From NCBI GenBank assembly GCA_002104895.1, contig MCFG01000029.1:260001-277500 (forward strand): DNA of 17,500 nucleotides, read 5' to 3'. Both the position numbers and the translations under genes were made by a program. Source of the stretch: Anaeromyces robustus. Its lineage: Eukaryota > Neocallimastigomycota > Neocallimastigomycetes > Neocallimastigales > Neocallimastigaceae. The notes under the pieces are model-generated. The model searched no databases. It was given only the letters and a program-made list of their open reading frames with translations, and was not told where the DNA came from. Every line of letters begins with the position of its first letter. Position 1 is the first letter of the stretch. Positions 8,047 through 17,500 of this stretch are shown here, piece by piece.

Positions 8047-9878
8047 ATGGATATTAAATTTATGCAACAACCAGCTTGGACTAATTTTAAAATGCAAGAT
8101 ACTACCATATATAATAAAGTTAACGATCAAGATTTAATACAAAATTTTAAATCTGTACTTCGTCAACTTACTTTTAACTCTAAGCCAATAATTTCAGAAT
8201 TAACTGATTTGGCAAAGAGAGATATATCAATTGCACCATTAATTGTAGAAGCTATCGAGAATCAACTAAAAAATGTATGCCAAGTTCTTTTTTTTTAAAA
8301 AATAGATTTATTAAGATAATAAATAGATAAATAAATAAAATTTAATATCATAAAACTATTATGCTAATTTAATAATAATATTAATCATATTTATTTTATT
8401 ATAATAATTTAGGTACCAAGCCATCAAAAATTACCATTAATGTATTTAATGGATTCTATATGTAAAAATATAGGGGGTATATATTTATCTTTATTTAGCA
8501 TGAATTTAACAAAAATTTTTGGACAAACTTATAATTTAGTTGATTCTGATACTCAAATGAAGTTGAAGCGCTTAGTAAATACATGGAAGGATTATCCAAA
8601 AGGACCACTTTTTTCACAAAACATACTTGAAAATTTGAATTCCTTTATAAATCAATTTCAGAAAGATGAAAATGTAAATAGAGTATATTAATTAACATCT
8701 ATTATTTATACTAACCTTTATTTTTTTATAAATATATAAAATTTTTGTTTTGTTTTGTTTTATTTTTTTTTTTAGTTTTAATGGTTTAAGTAATTTTGGG
8801 TTATTTTTATTTTGTAGTTGGTTTTTATATATTTAAAGGGATTATAATTTTAATATATATAAATAATAAAATATGTACATATAATATTATAATTTTTAAT
8901 TAAATATTTATAGATTTATTAATCTATATACATAAAAAAAAAATAAATAATAATAAAACAAACTAAAGAAAAAAAAAGTGAGAGAAAGAAAAAGAAATGC
9001 CTATATAAATATTATAGCATATACTTTTTTAAATAAATCTCATAATTTTTTTTAATATCATTGAAAATATTTCTAATTTTTTTTTATTATTTTGATAATA
9101 AAGGAAATACATATATTTTTATATATATTTTTTTATAATATATATAAAATATAAAAATATAAAAAAAAATAAAAAAAAAGAATAAAAAATAAAAAGAAAA
9201 AAAAAATAAAAAAAAAATAAAAAAAAAATTAAACAAAAAAAAAAAAAAAATAATAAGAAAAAGAAAAAGAAAAAAAAAAAAACAAAAAAAAAAGTATAAG
9301 AAAAAAAAATTTTTTTGAAAAAATAAAATAAAATAAATAAAGAAAATATTAAGAAATATAAAAAAAATAGAAAATAATAATAAAGAAAAAAATAAAAACA
9401 ATAAAAAAATAAAATAAAGTAAAAATAAATAATAAAATATGATTATAGACTAAGGTATAATAAAATAATATAAAGTATAATAGAATGAAATAAAATAAAG
9501 TATTTAAAATGATAATAAAGTAATGTATAAATAAAATAAAAAGAAAAATAATGTATTTTATTTTCTTTTTTTAAAGTATTTATTTATATTGAATTATTAT
9601 CATTATAAGTATTTTATTTTATTATATTTTCTATTTTATTTTATTTTATTTTATTTTCATTCCTATTATTGATTTTTTTTCTTCAGGAACAATTTCAAAA
9701 CTTCAATTTTTTTTTTTAAATATTTAGAAATGTTATTATATTTCGAAATAAAAAGTTTTTTATTTCATTTTTTCTTCTTTTTTTTTTATCTATTGATATA
9801 ATTATTTCTAAAGAAAGAAAAAAAAAAAATAAGAATAAAAAAAAAAAAATAATAAATAAAAAAGGAAAAATAAAAATG

Positions 9879-9914
<36 letters not shown>

Positions 9915-11185
9915 AAAATGAAAAAAAGAAAAAAAAACAAAACAAAACGAAACAAAACAAAACAAAAAAAAATTTTTTTTATTTAAATAAACAATAATAT
10001 AAAACTTTAAAGATGAGATTTATTAATATAAATTTTTTTATATTTTATATTATTTATATTATAATAATAAAAAAAAATATTATATATAGGATGTTAAAAA
10101 GGCCATATTGAAGAAAGCAATTAATAGTATTCAAAATATATTATTACAAAAGTTAAATTATAAAATGCAATTTCCTTATGATGAAAAGAATAATCAAGAT
10201 GTTCAATATTTTTATAATGCTATGCAAACTTTACAAGATCCAAATGTTACCGATGCCCAAATTTCAAAATTAAACCAAGAATTAACGGTTTATTTCCAAA
10301 CAAATACTCTTCCTAATAATAGTAATAACAACAATAACAATAACCAACAAAATAACAATAATTCAATGAATAATATGATGCAAAATCAAATGGGTATGAT
10401 GATGCCAAATAATATGAATGGTATGAACAATATGAATGGTATGAATAATATGAATAACATGAATGGTATGAACAATATGAATGGCATGAATAACATGAAT
10501 GGTATGAATAATATGAACAATATGAATAATATGAATGGAATGAATGGTATGAATATGAATGGTATGAATGGAATGAATAATATGAACAATATGAATGGTA
10601 TGAATAATATGAATAATATGAATGGTATGAATGGAATGAATAATATGAATAATATGAACAATATGAACAATATGAATAATATGAATAATATGAATGGTAT
10701 GAACAATATGAACAATATGAATAATATGAATAATATGAATAATATGAATGGTATGACTACTATGCCAGGAATCATACCAAATAGTATGATGATGAATAGT
10801 TCAATGGTAACTCCAACCATAAATACAAATATACCAATTAGTAGCTCTGTACCAAATGGAATGCAAAGTGCTATTGTTACCTCTACTATAGCCACAAGTT
10901 TACCTTTATTAATGAATAATTTACCAAATATGATTAATAATACTGTTACTACATCTTCTACTTTAACAAATTCAACAATTGTAACTACCAATGTTGAAAA
11001 GGAATCTACTAAGGATGATAAAGAAAAAGAAGAAGAAAAACCAAAATCAAAATATAAAAAGTTTAGTGATTTCCCATTAATTAGTCTTACAGATGATGCC
11101 ATTCATAAGTAAGTAGTTTTTTTTTTTTTTTTTTTTTTTATAAATTATATATTGAACTAAAAATAATAAATTGAAATTTAAAAAA

Positions 11186-11216
<31 letters not shown>

Positions 11217-12276
11217 ATTGATAAATTAATAAATAAATAAATTAATAAATAAATAAATTAATTAAATAAATAAATTAATAAATTAATTAATTTTTTTTAA
11301 ACAAAAAAAATTTATTTAGGCCACATCCAGAATATATTGAATCAATTTATGAATTTTTATCTTATCAATGTAAACAATGTGGTAGAAGATATTACAAGAG
11401 TGAAGAAAGTGATAAGGATAGTGAAGAAAAAATTTATTCTCATTTAGATTGGCATTTTAGACAAAACCGTCGTTTAAAGAATCAATTTAAACAAACTTTA
11501 TGTCGTGGTTGGCAAGATATATCTGAAGAAGATTGGATTGATTCAAAAACTGTAGAAGCAAAATTTACTTGTAAGTTTTTTTTTTTTTTGTTTTTTTAAA
11601 AAAAATTATAATTATAATTTTAATAATAATAATTAATAAATAAAATTTTATATAATATTATATAAAACTCGTCTATTAATTAATGTATATTTTATATTTT
11701 TATATTTTATATTTTTAAATTATAATAGCTCCAACATTCTTCCAATTTGATGCTACAAATCCAGAAACAGAAAATCCAGAAAATGAGGAAGATGAAAAAG
11801 AAAAAATAAAATATTTACCATGTGATGGTACTCAACAAAAATGTTATGTTTGTAATGAAGAATTTGAAAAGCATTGGCATGAAGATGAAGAAGAATGGAT
11901 GTTAAAGTAAAATATTCATTTTATTTAATTTATTATTTATAATTTATTTTTTAAAAATTATCATCTAATTTATTAATAATATAATTTTATTTATTTATTT
12001 ATTTATTATATATATAATAATTATAGAAATGCAATTTCAAAAGAAGGTAAAGTTTTCCATCCATCATGTTATACAGATTATATATCTCAAAAGAAACTTT
12101 TAAATAAAATAAAGGAGAAAAAAGCAAAGGAAGAAGAAGCTAATTCAAGTGATATTAATTCAGATAATGAATCCAAATCTTCTATTACTAGTGGTGAAAA
12201 AAGAAAATTAGAAACAGAAGATGATGATCCAAATGAAAATAAAGATGATAATAATAAGAAAATAAAATTGGAATAA
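8047..12276 (+). CDS. PCF11: PCF11, mRNA cleavage/termination factor (six exons, about 731 aa)
   Basis: This subunit of fungal cleavage factor IA binds the Ser2-phosphorylated RNA polymerase II CTD and couples pre-mRNA 3'-end cleavage to termination in the nucleus. Proposed exons: 8047-8274, 8413-8682, 10090-11108, 11320-11570, 11729-11906, 12027-12276. Introns are GT..TAG (donors gtatgc, gtatat or gtaaat, gtaagt, gtaagt, gtaaaa), and frames join cleanly. Domains: a CID at about 20-160 with KLPLMYLMDSICKN (residues 82-95), whose D90-S91-I92 matches the yeast D68-S69-I70 triplet hit in pcf11-13; a polyN then Met/Asn repeat at 242-389; a Ser/Thr-rich linker; zinc finger 1 (C523, C526, H547, H551); a Clp1-binding-like RGWQDISEEDWID at 568-580; zinc finger 2 (C628, C631, H660, C663); an acidic/lysine tail. 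An in-frame stop upstream fixes ATG 8047. Exon 2 may instead end at 8673, three residues shorter. Confidence 0.9.
8683..10089 (+). other. PCF11 intron 2, 1.4 kb, A-rich on the sense strand
   Basis: This intron splits the CID exons from the rest of the protein and is about ten times longer than the gene's other introns (120-211 bp). The sense strand is A-dominated from about 8935 to 9540 and 9810-9970, including an uninterrupted A34 at 9879-9912, and holds numerous AATAAA words. The acceptor is TATATATAG before GATGTTAAAAAGGCC. A short TTCTTCAG at 9681-9686 resembles a further acceptor, but the sequence after it has no matching donor before a stop, so I do not call an extra exon. No gene is seen on the other strand; Phe-only frames there reflect the A tracts. 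Confidence 0.7.
10315..10755 (+). repeat. in-frame coding minisatellite: polyN then Met-Asn-Asn/Met-Asn-Gly repeat
   Basis: A run of AAT/AAC codons (about 10315-10377) is followed by about 39 nine-base units of ATG-AAY-AAY or ATG-AAY-GGW, giving a Met at nearly every third residue over some 125 residues. Units vary by synonymous AAT/AAC and GGT/GGC/GGA changes, so the reading frame rather than the DNA string is being kept. One two-codon unit (MNGMNMNGM near 10550) is the only break in phase. It lies in the disordered middle of PCF11, between the CID and the zinc fingers. Confidence 0.95.
11109..11319 (+). repeat. PCF11 intron 3 with T23 and TAAA/TTAATAAA microsatellite
   Basis: The intron starts GTAAGT, carries T23 at 11117-11139 and an AAAT microsatellite at about 11183-11218, then variant TTAATAAATAAA units, and ends TTATTTAG. 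The split Lys codon (AA|G) is restored across it. The array makes intron length likely to vary between strains. Confidence 0.8.
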
Positions 12277-12320
12277 AAGTTATTGAAATTATAATGAATA
12301 TTTATATATATAATTTCAAT
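12272..12320 (+). terminator. PCF11 3' end: AATAAA overlapping the stop and a 12-bp stem
   Basis: AATAAA at 12272-12277 contains the TAA stop (12274-12276). Six bases later, ATTGAAATTATA (12282-12293) pairs exactly with 12309-12320 around a 15-base loop. A signal lying on the stop codon would imply a very short 3' UTR. Other AATAAA-like words occur in this AT-rich DNA, so the true cleavage site cannot be fixed from sequence alone. Confidence 0.35.
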
Positions 12321-12576
12321 GTACAAAATTTATTTTAAATATATTCTCATTTTATTTAAAAAAAAAAAAAAAAAAAAGAAAAAAATCTCTTTCTCTTTTT
12401 TTTTTTTTTATTTCAATACCACCAATTTTATTTATTATTATAATTTAATTTAATTTAATTTATATCAATTTATATCCTATAGAGTGAAAACTAATTAATA
12501 TCGTTAATAATTATAAAGTTTTTTTTAATATTTTTTTTTATATTTTTTTTTTGTAATAAAAAAAAATAAATAATAA

Positions 12577-12617
12577 TATAAACTAATTAGAAATATTATG
12601 CCTTTAATTAGTTTATA
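12577..12617. repeat. perfect inverted repeat, 13-bp arms
   Basis: TATAAACTAATTA (12577-12589) pairs with 12605-12617 around a 15-base loop. It is short and AT-rich, so chance is possible. Confidence 0.5.
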
Positions 12618-13407
12618 ATCGTTAAATTATTTAATACAATATATAAATTTTTTTTTTTTATAATTTTTATAAAAAAAAAAAAAAAGAAAAAAAAATCATT
12701 CAAATATCACACTAATTATCAAATATTTAATTTAAACCAACACAATAATAATAATAATAATAATAATATTTAATAATTTAATAATATTTATAATAATTAT
12801 TTAATTACATTATATATAACATTATCATCATTTTTATCATAAATTATTAATCCATTTATTTTAATATATATTTATAATAATTGTTATAAATATATATTGA
12901 AATTATATAATATAATATATTCTTCTCCATTGAAGAAAAGTAGAAATCATAATTTAAAGAACATAAAACAAAAAAAAAAAAAAAAAAAGCAAATATAATA
13001 ATGAATTTATATTTATACAGTTATTACTTTTATATTCATAATAATTTATTTATTTATTGAAAAAAAAAAAAAAAAACTATTAATTTATTTATTATATTTT
13101 TTTTCTTTTTTAAGAAAAGAAAAAAATTCACACACATACACACACATATCATCATTAACTTAATTTATTTAAATAATTTATTATTCATGATAAAGATATC
13201 CTAATTTAAAAATAATTATTTATGTATAATTATTCTAATTACTAATTTAATTAAAATCATAATTTAATGAATACAATAATACTTATTATCTTTTTTCTTA
13301 GTCTTTTTTTTTTTTTTTTTTAATATATGTTTATGTATTTTTTTTAATCTTGGATTTTCTTTTTTTTTTTACTTTTATTTAAAATAATCAAGATTAAAAG
13401 GATACAA

Positions 13408-13441
<34 letters not shown>

Positions 13442-14889
13442 AAAAAGAAAAAGAAACAAAATATGAATAAAATATTTAAAAGCATTTTATTTAAGAAAAA
13501 AAAAAAAAATGTTTTATAATAAAAAAAAATTTTTTTTTGTTATATTACATATATATTAATAATTAGTATTCATTAGAAATAAGAATAGTAAAAATATTAA
13601 AAATAGTAGAAGAAAAAGACAAATATTAGGAAAGAAAATATATTAAGGATAGAGAAACGAAAATTAGAAAATTAGAAAAAAAAAGAAGATAGAGTGAGTA
13701 AAAGAAATATAGCAAAGAAAAGAATAGAAAGAAAGAAAGAAAAAAAAAATACCTTTAATTAATTAGTAATAGGATTATTAAAATATATACAATAGTTTTT
13801 TTTTTATTTTATTATTTATTCCTTAACATTTCAAAAAAGAAAAAAAAAATTTTTTTTTTATTAAACCATTATATTAACAAATATATAAAAATAACAAAAA
13901 CAATTTATATATAATAAATATATTATATTATATTTATTATATATATTAAATTATTATTATTATATATATGTTAATATAAAAAAAATATAAAAAAAAAAAT
14001 TTTTTTTTATTTTCATTTTGTTCAATTTTTTTTTTTTTTCATTTTATATTAATTTATAAAAAGAGAAAAAAAAAAGATAAAAGTAAAGGAATAGTAATAC
14101 AATAATACAACATTTATAAATATACATAGAAAAAGACAAATATTTATAGATAAATTATTAGGAAATTTTAATTTTTTTTTTATATTAATACTTTAAATAA
14201 TTTTTTTTTATTTCTTTATTAATATTTTATATTTTATATGTTTGTATTTTTATAATTTTTATTCTTTTAAAAAGAATTTTTTAAATTTTTTATTATAATA
14301 TATATTATTAAATTTTTTTATTTATTTATATTGTTAAACATTTCAAATACTGGTAAAAAAAAAGAAAAAGAAAATGAAAACAGACTCTTAAACAAACAAA
14401 CAAACAAACAAACAAATAAAGACTATAAAAATAATAACAAAAAAATTCAAATCAAAACAGAAAATTAAAAAAAAAAATATTAATATTATGATATATAAAT
14501 TCATTTAAATATTTGCTTGATTACTTTATGAAAAAAAAAAAAGTACAAAAAAAAAGTTTTTTTTTTTTTGGTTTATGTTCTTTAATAACTAATAATAATT
14601 ATAATAAAAATAATAAAAAAAATAAAAAAAAAAATAAAATAAAAAAAAAAAAATAAAAACTTTTTATAGAAAAAAAAAAAAAAATAAATATAGTTATAGT
14701 TTTATAAATAATTCAATTTTTTTTTTTTTTAATTTATTTATTTTCCAAAATAAAACAAAAAAACAAAACAAGGCAAAACAAAATAAGACAAGACAAGACA
14801 ATGCAAAAACGAGAAACAAAAAGTTAAATAGAAAAACAAAAACCAAAAACCAAAAACAAAAAAAAATAGTTCAATTACAATTAAATAAT

Positions 14890-14950
14890 TAATTAAATAT
14901 TATTAAAATATTATTAAATATTATTAAAATATTATTAAATATTATTATTA
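14890..14950. repeat. tandem repeat of ATTATTAAAT / ATTATTAAAAT units
   Basis: Alternating 10- and 11-base units repeat about five times and run into an ATT trinucleotide array. Confidence 0.75.
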
Positions 14951-15504
14951 TTATTTTTTTCTTTTAATAGTTTAAAAAACTAAAATTGTTAATATCAATC
15001 TAATTTTTTTATTTTTTATTTTATTTTTTATTTTTTAGATAAAATTCTAAAATACTTCTATTATTATTAATATCATAATTTCTTTTTTTTTTATATATAT
15101 ATCTTTTTTAATAATATATTTTGTATATGTATGTAAAATATTTTTTTAATTTTTCTTTTTTAATAATATTTTGTAGAATAATATGTATCAATAATTTTTT
15201 TTTCATTTATTTTCTCTTTTTTAATAAAAAAATTTTTAAATAAAAATAAAATATAAAATTTAATAAAAAAAAATATAAAAAAAATAAAAATTGTTCCTTT
15301 CTTTTTCTTATCGTTTCTTTTTATTATTATTTTTTCTATTATCTGTTTTAATTTGTGTGTAGTATATATATTAAGTTATATTTAAAAAAAATTATTATAT
15401 ATATATATTTTTATTACATTTCTATTTATTTATACTTTTTATTAATCTATTATTAATAAATTATTAATAATATATATATGTTTTTTTAAGATAATTAAAA
15501 AAAC

Positions 15505-15538
<34 letters not shown>

Positions 15539-15570
15539 TATAAAATGTAAAACAAAAAAAACATGTATTA

Positions 15571-15603
15571 TTATATATAAACATTATGTATGTTTATATA
15601 TAA
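15571..15603. repeat. perfect inverted repeat, 14-bp arms, 5-base loop
   Basis: TTATATATAAACAT (15571-15584) pairs exactly with 15590-15603. The matching C/G position (AACAT/ATGTT) lifts it slightly above chance. Confidence 0.55.
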
Positions 15604-15639
15604 ATAATATTTAAACTTTATTTTTATTTTATCAATTTT

Positions 15640-15720
15640 TTTTTTGTATCCATTTTTTTTTTTATCTTTTACTTGTTTTATAATTTTTGTATCCATTTTT
15701 TTTTCTTTCATCTGCTTTAT
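15640..15720. repeat. imperfect 43-bp direct repeat, two copies
   Basis: Both copies read TTTTTGTATCCATTTTTTTTT followed by a T-rich segment ending CTTGTTTTAT or CTGCTTTAT. The shared GTATCC lies at 15646 and 15689. Confidence 0.6.
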
Positions 15721-16616
15721 TTTTTATTTTTATTTTTATTTTGTTTTTATTTTTATAATTAAAATTTAAAAAATTATTACTTTTTTTTTTTCTTTTTTTC
15801 TTTTTTTATTAATTATTAATTACTGTTAATGTTTTGTAGGTGTCATGTATATTAATACAAATGAATTCATTAATATTTTCTTATAATGATTTATAATTAT
15901 TTTAATTAAAAATAAAAATATGTAAAACACTTTTTTTTTTTTTTTTTAATTTTTTTATTTATTTTTTTTATTATTTTTATTTTAATTTATTTTAATTTAT
16001 TAATTATATAATTATGAAAAACTTTTAAAGAAAACTTGATAGAAGAATGAATAATTATTATATATCCATAAATTAAAAAAAAAAAGAATGAAAGAAGTTA
16101 AATAAATAAATAAATAATTAATTAATTTAATAAATAAAATGTATCTATATAAATTTTGTCAAAAAAATAATAATATGTATGATGGAGGATAATTCAAATT
16201 AAAAAATATATATGTTTAAATATATATTAAAGAAAAACAAAATAAAATCAAAAATAAATAAAAAAAAAATAAATAAATGGTTAAATGTTATTATAAATTA
16301 TTATTGTTTTTTTTTTTTTATAATTATAATATATATTATTAAAGTCTATTTTTTTTTCCCTTTCTTCTAAATTTTTTGATTAATTTTATATGTAAAAACA
16401 AATGTTAAGAAAAAAAATTTTTTCATGTAAGAAATAATTTTTTTAAGTTGCTATATCTTAATTATTTTAAAAAGATAATCTATTCTATATGTAAATGTGT
16501 ATCTATATAATTGATGATTTATATATATATAATATATATATTTTACATTTTGAAAAAGGTCAATTATTATTATTATATATTATTATTATATATTATTAAT
16601 TTTTTTATTTTTATTT

Positions 16617-17500
16617 TTATTCTTCTGTATCAACAACAATCATTCCTTCTTGTGTTTCTTTTAATATTCCTAATAATGAAAGATTTTTAAAGCCTTCAAT
16701 TTTTAAAACACAACTACCTCCTGCAAATTTTGTATCTTTAATATTTTATAATATTGTAAAATATAAATTATTTAATATATATATATATAAAATAAAGTAA
16801 AAAATAAAATATAATAAAATAAAATAAAATAAAATAAAATAATAATAAAATGATTATATTATATTTTATATATTATATTAATAATTAATAATTAATAATA
16901 AAAATAAAATAATTAATATTCATTATATAGTTAAAAATTAAAATGATTATTAAATAAATAAATATATATATCTATTATTATATATATATATAAATACCTT
17001 TTTCAGTACCACTTCTATTACTTATAGCAATAACAATAGGTTGATAATCTTCTGTATTTTTTTTTAAAATAAGTGGTGAAAATCTTGTTAACCAATAATT
17101 TATTAAATCATTTTCACTTCCTGAACTTAACCATGCCATTGAACATGGTATAAAAGTTGTTCCTTTTTCTAAATGAAAATTGGCAAATTCAAATTCTTCA
17201 AAATCGGCTTCAAAACGATAAGGATTAATATCCATACATATTCCTGGACCAACCTTTTTTTTTATTAATTTATTTATTTATTAATTTTTTTTAAAAATAT
17301 ATAAATATTTACATTATTTATATATATATATATTATCTTTTTTTTTAATGTTTTTTACCTTATTATATACTCCTAATTCTGGAAAATTAAAGGTTTGAAA
17401 ACCTTTACCCTCTTCAGCCCATTTTTCATCTTGTGAATATAAAAATGATTTTTGATAATTTTTAACTTCACCTTTAGGATTAACTATACATATGGAATTA
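16617..17500 (-). CDS. NTA1: NTA1-like N-terminal Asn/Gln amidase, C-terminal part (runs off the right edge)
   Basis: This nitrilase-superfamily enzyme removes the side-chain amide from N-terminal Asn (and Gln in yeast), feeding proteins into the Arg/N-degron pathway. In coding order the exons are 17500-17359, 17253-16998 and 16735-16617, with stop TAA at 16619-16617; introns of 105 and 262 bp join phases correctly. About 172 residues are present. The first exon has NYQKSFLYSQDEKWAEEG, containing the probable catalytic Lys (YQK) and a conserved Glu-rich segment. The second starts VGPGICMDINPYRFEADF, with the nucleophile Cys in GICMD, then SMAWL, NYWLTRFSPL and ANRSGTE-like SNRSGTEK. The last has KFAGGSCVLKIEGF and ends LGILKETQEGMIVV. 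These follow the yeast Nta1 order closely. The N-terminal third, with the first catalytic Glu, lies outside the window. Both acceptors are AAG. The residue rebuilt across the last intron is Asp where Gly is usual. Confidence 0.88.

Larger units (their letters stand above)
12321..16616. other. 4.3-kb gene-free spacer between convergent PCF11 and NTA1
   Basis: No gene, tRNA or rRNA is recognised on either strand. The stretch is built of A and T homopolymers (for example A29 at 13411-13439), A-rich purine patches (13560-13750), ACAAG/ACAAA patches (14750-14870) and a small CACACA patch (about 13131-13147). The DNA immediately left of 16617 (the 3' side of NTA1) contains TTTATT, AATAAA on the gene's strand, within 15 bases of the stop. 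For convergent genes this spacer is unusually long. Confidence 0.65.

Noticed and set aside
9087-9401. A 104-codon minus-strand frame of Phe, Leu and Ile
   Set aside because: It is the complement of A-rich intron sequence, with no domain and no mixed composition.
9681-9720. A possible extra PCF11 exon after TTCTTCAG
   Set aside because: The reading continues only about ten codons into a T run and a stop with no GT donor, and exons 2 and 3 already join in phase.
9716-9955. A 79-codon minus-strand frame with long Phe runs
   Set aside because: It is an artefact of the A34 and neighbouring A tracts in PCF11 intron 2.
10386-11102. A 238-codon open frame on the minus strand opposite PCF11 exon 3
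   Set aside because: It translates to FILFIPFIL repeats, which is simply the complement of the ATG-AAT-AAT array. The plus-strand frame joins conserved domains on both sides.
12087-12326. A 79-codon minus-strand frame across the last PCF11 exon
   Set aside because: It is a Ser/Phe/Leu-rich shadow of the acidic Lys/Glu tail of PCF11, which is supported by splicing and domain order.
1-17500. CRISPR array, bacterial operon or phage island
   Set aside because: Spliced eukaryotic genes and simple-sequence repeats explain the window. The direct repeats found have no regular unique spacers.

Overview
The window is extremely A+T-rich DNA from a eukaryotic nuclear genome. The two recognisable genes are interrupted by short GT..AG introns and read sensibly in the standard genetic code. 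Most of the remaining bases are homopolymer A/T tracts, AAAT/AAAAT/TA microsatellites and low-complexity AT sequence. Multi-kilobase gene-poor spacers, asparagine-rich protein low complexity, a fungal-type PCF11, a fungal NTA1-type amidase and decayed remains that resemble chitin-binding (CBM18) modules together suggest an anaerobic gut fungus (Neocallimastigomycota). A dictyostelid was considered, but its genome is usually much more gene-dense. The assignment is inference; no rRNA or other marker gene is present.

Layout. Bases 1-690 hold no gene, only a promoter-like element around CACGTG (506-555). Bases 691-860 carry a short coding-like relic followed by an 18-bp-arm hairpin (863-904) and three copies of a T-rich repeat (944-1073). 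Bases 1351-1902 hold the remains of a cysteine-containing, probably CBM18-type gene in several broken frames plus a 69-codon open frame. From about 1903 to 7940 there is no recognisable gene. That stretch has a relatively GC-rich 100-bp island with CACGTG (3160-3265), a 19-bp-arm inverted repeat, a 77-bp direct repeat, microsatellites and a perfect 68-bp tandem duplication (7095-7233).

Bases 8047-12276 (+) contain a complete six-exon PCF11, predicted at 731 residues. It encodes the pre-mRNA 3'-end cleavage and transcription termination factor: an RNA polymerase II CTD-interaction domain (CID), a strikingly methionine/asparagine-rich repeat, and two zinc fingers flanking a Clp1-binding-like segment. 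A 1.4-kb intron separates the CID exons from the rest. An element resembling the one at 506-555 lies about 70 bp upstream of its ATG.

Bases 12277-16616 are a 4.3-kb gene-free spacer. Bases 16617-17500 (-) carry the last three exons of a convergent NTA1-like N-terminal Asn/Gln amidase (nitrilase superfamily), which runs off the right edge. The two genes act in unrelated processes, mRNA 3'-end formation and the N-degron pathway. Nothing suggests a functional cluster, and I saw no convincing new multi-gene system. The most interesting items are the Met-rich repeat and long intron of PCF11, the shared upstream element, and the decayed chitin-binding-like gene.
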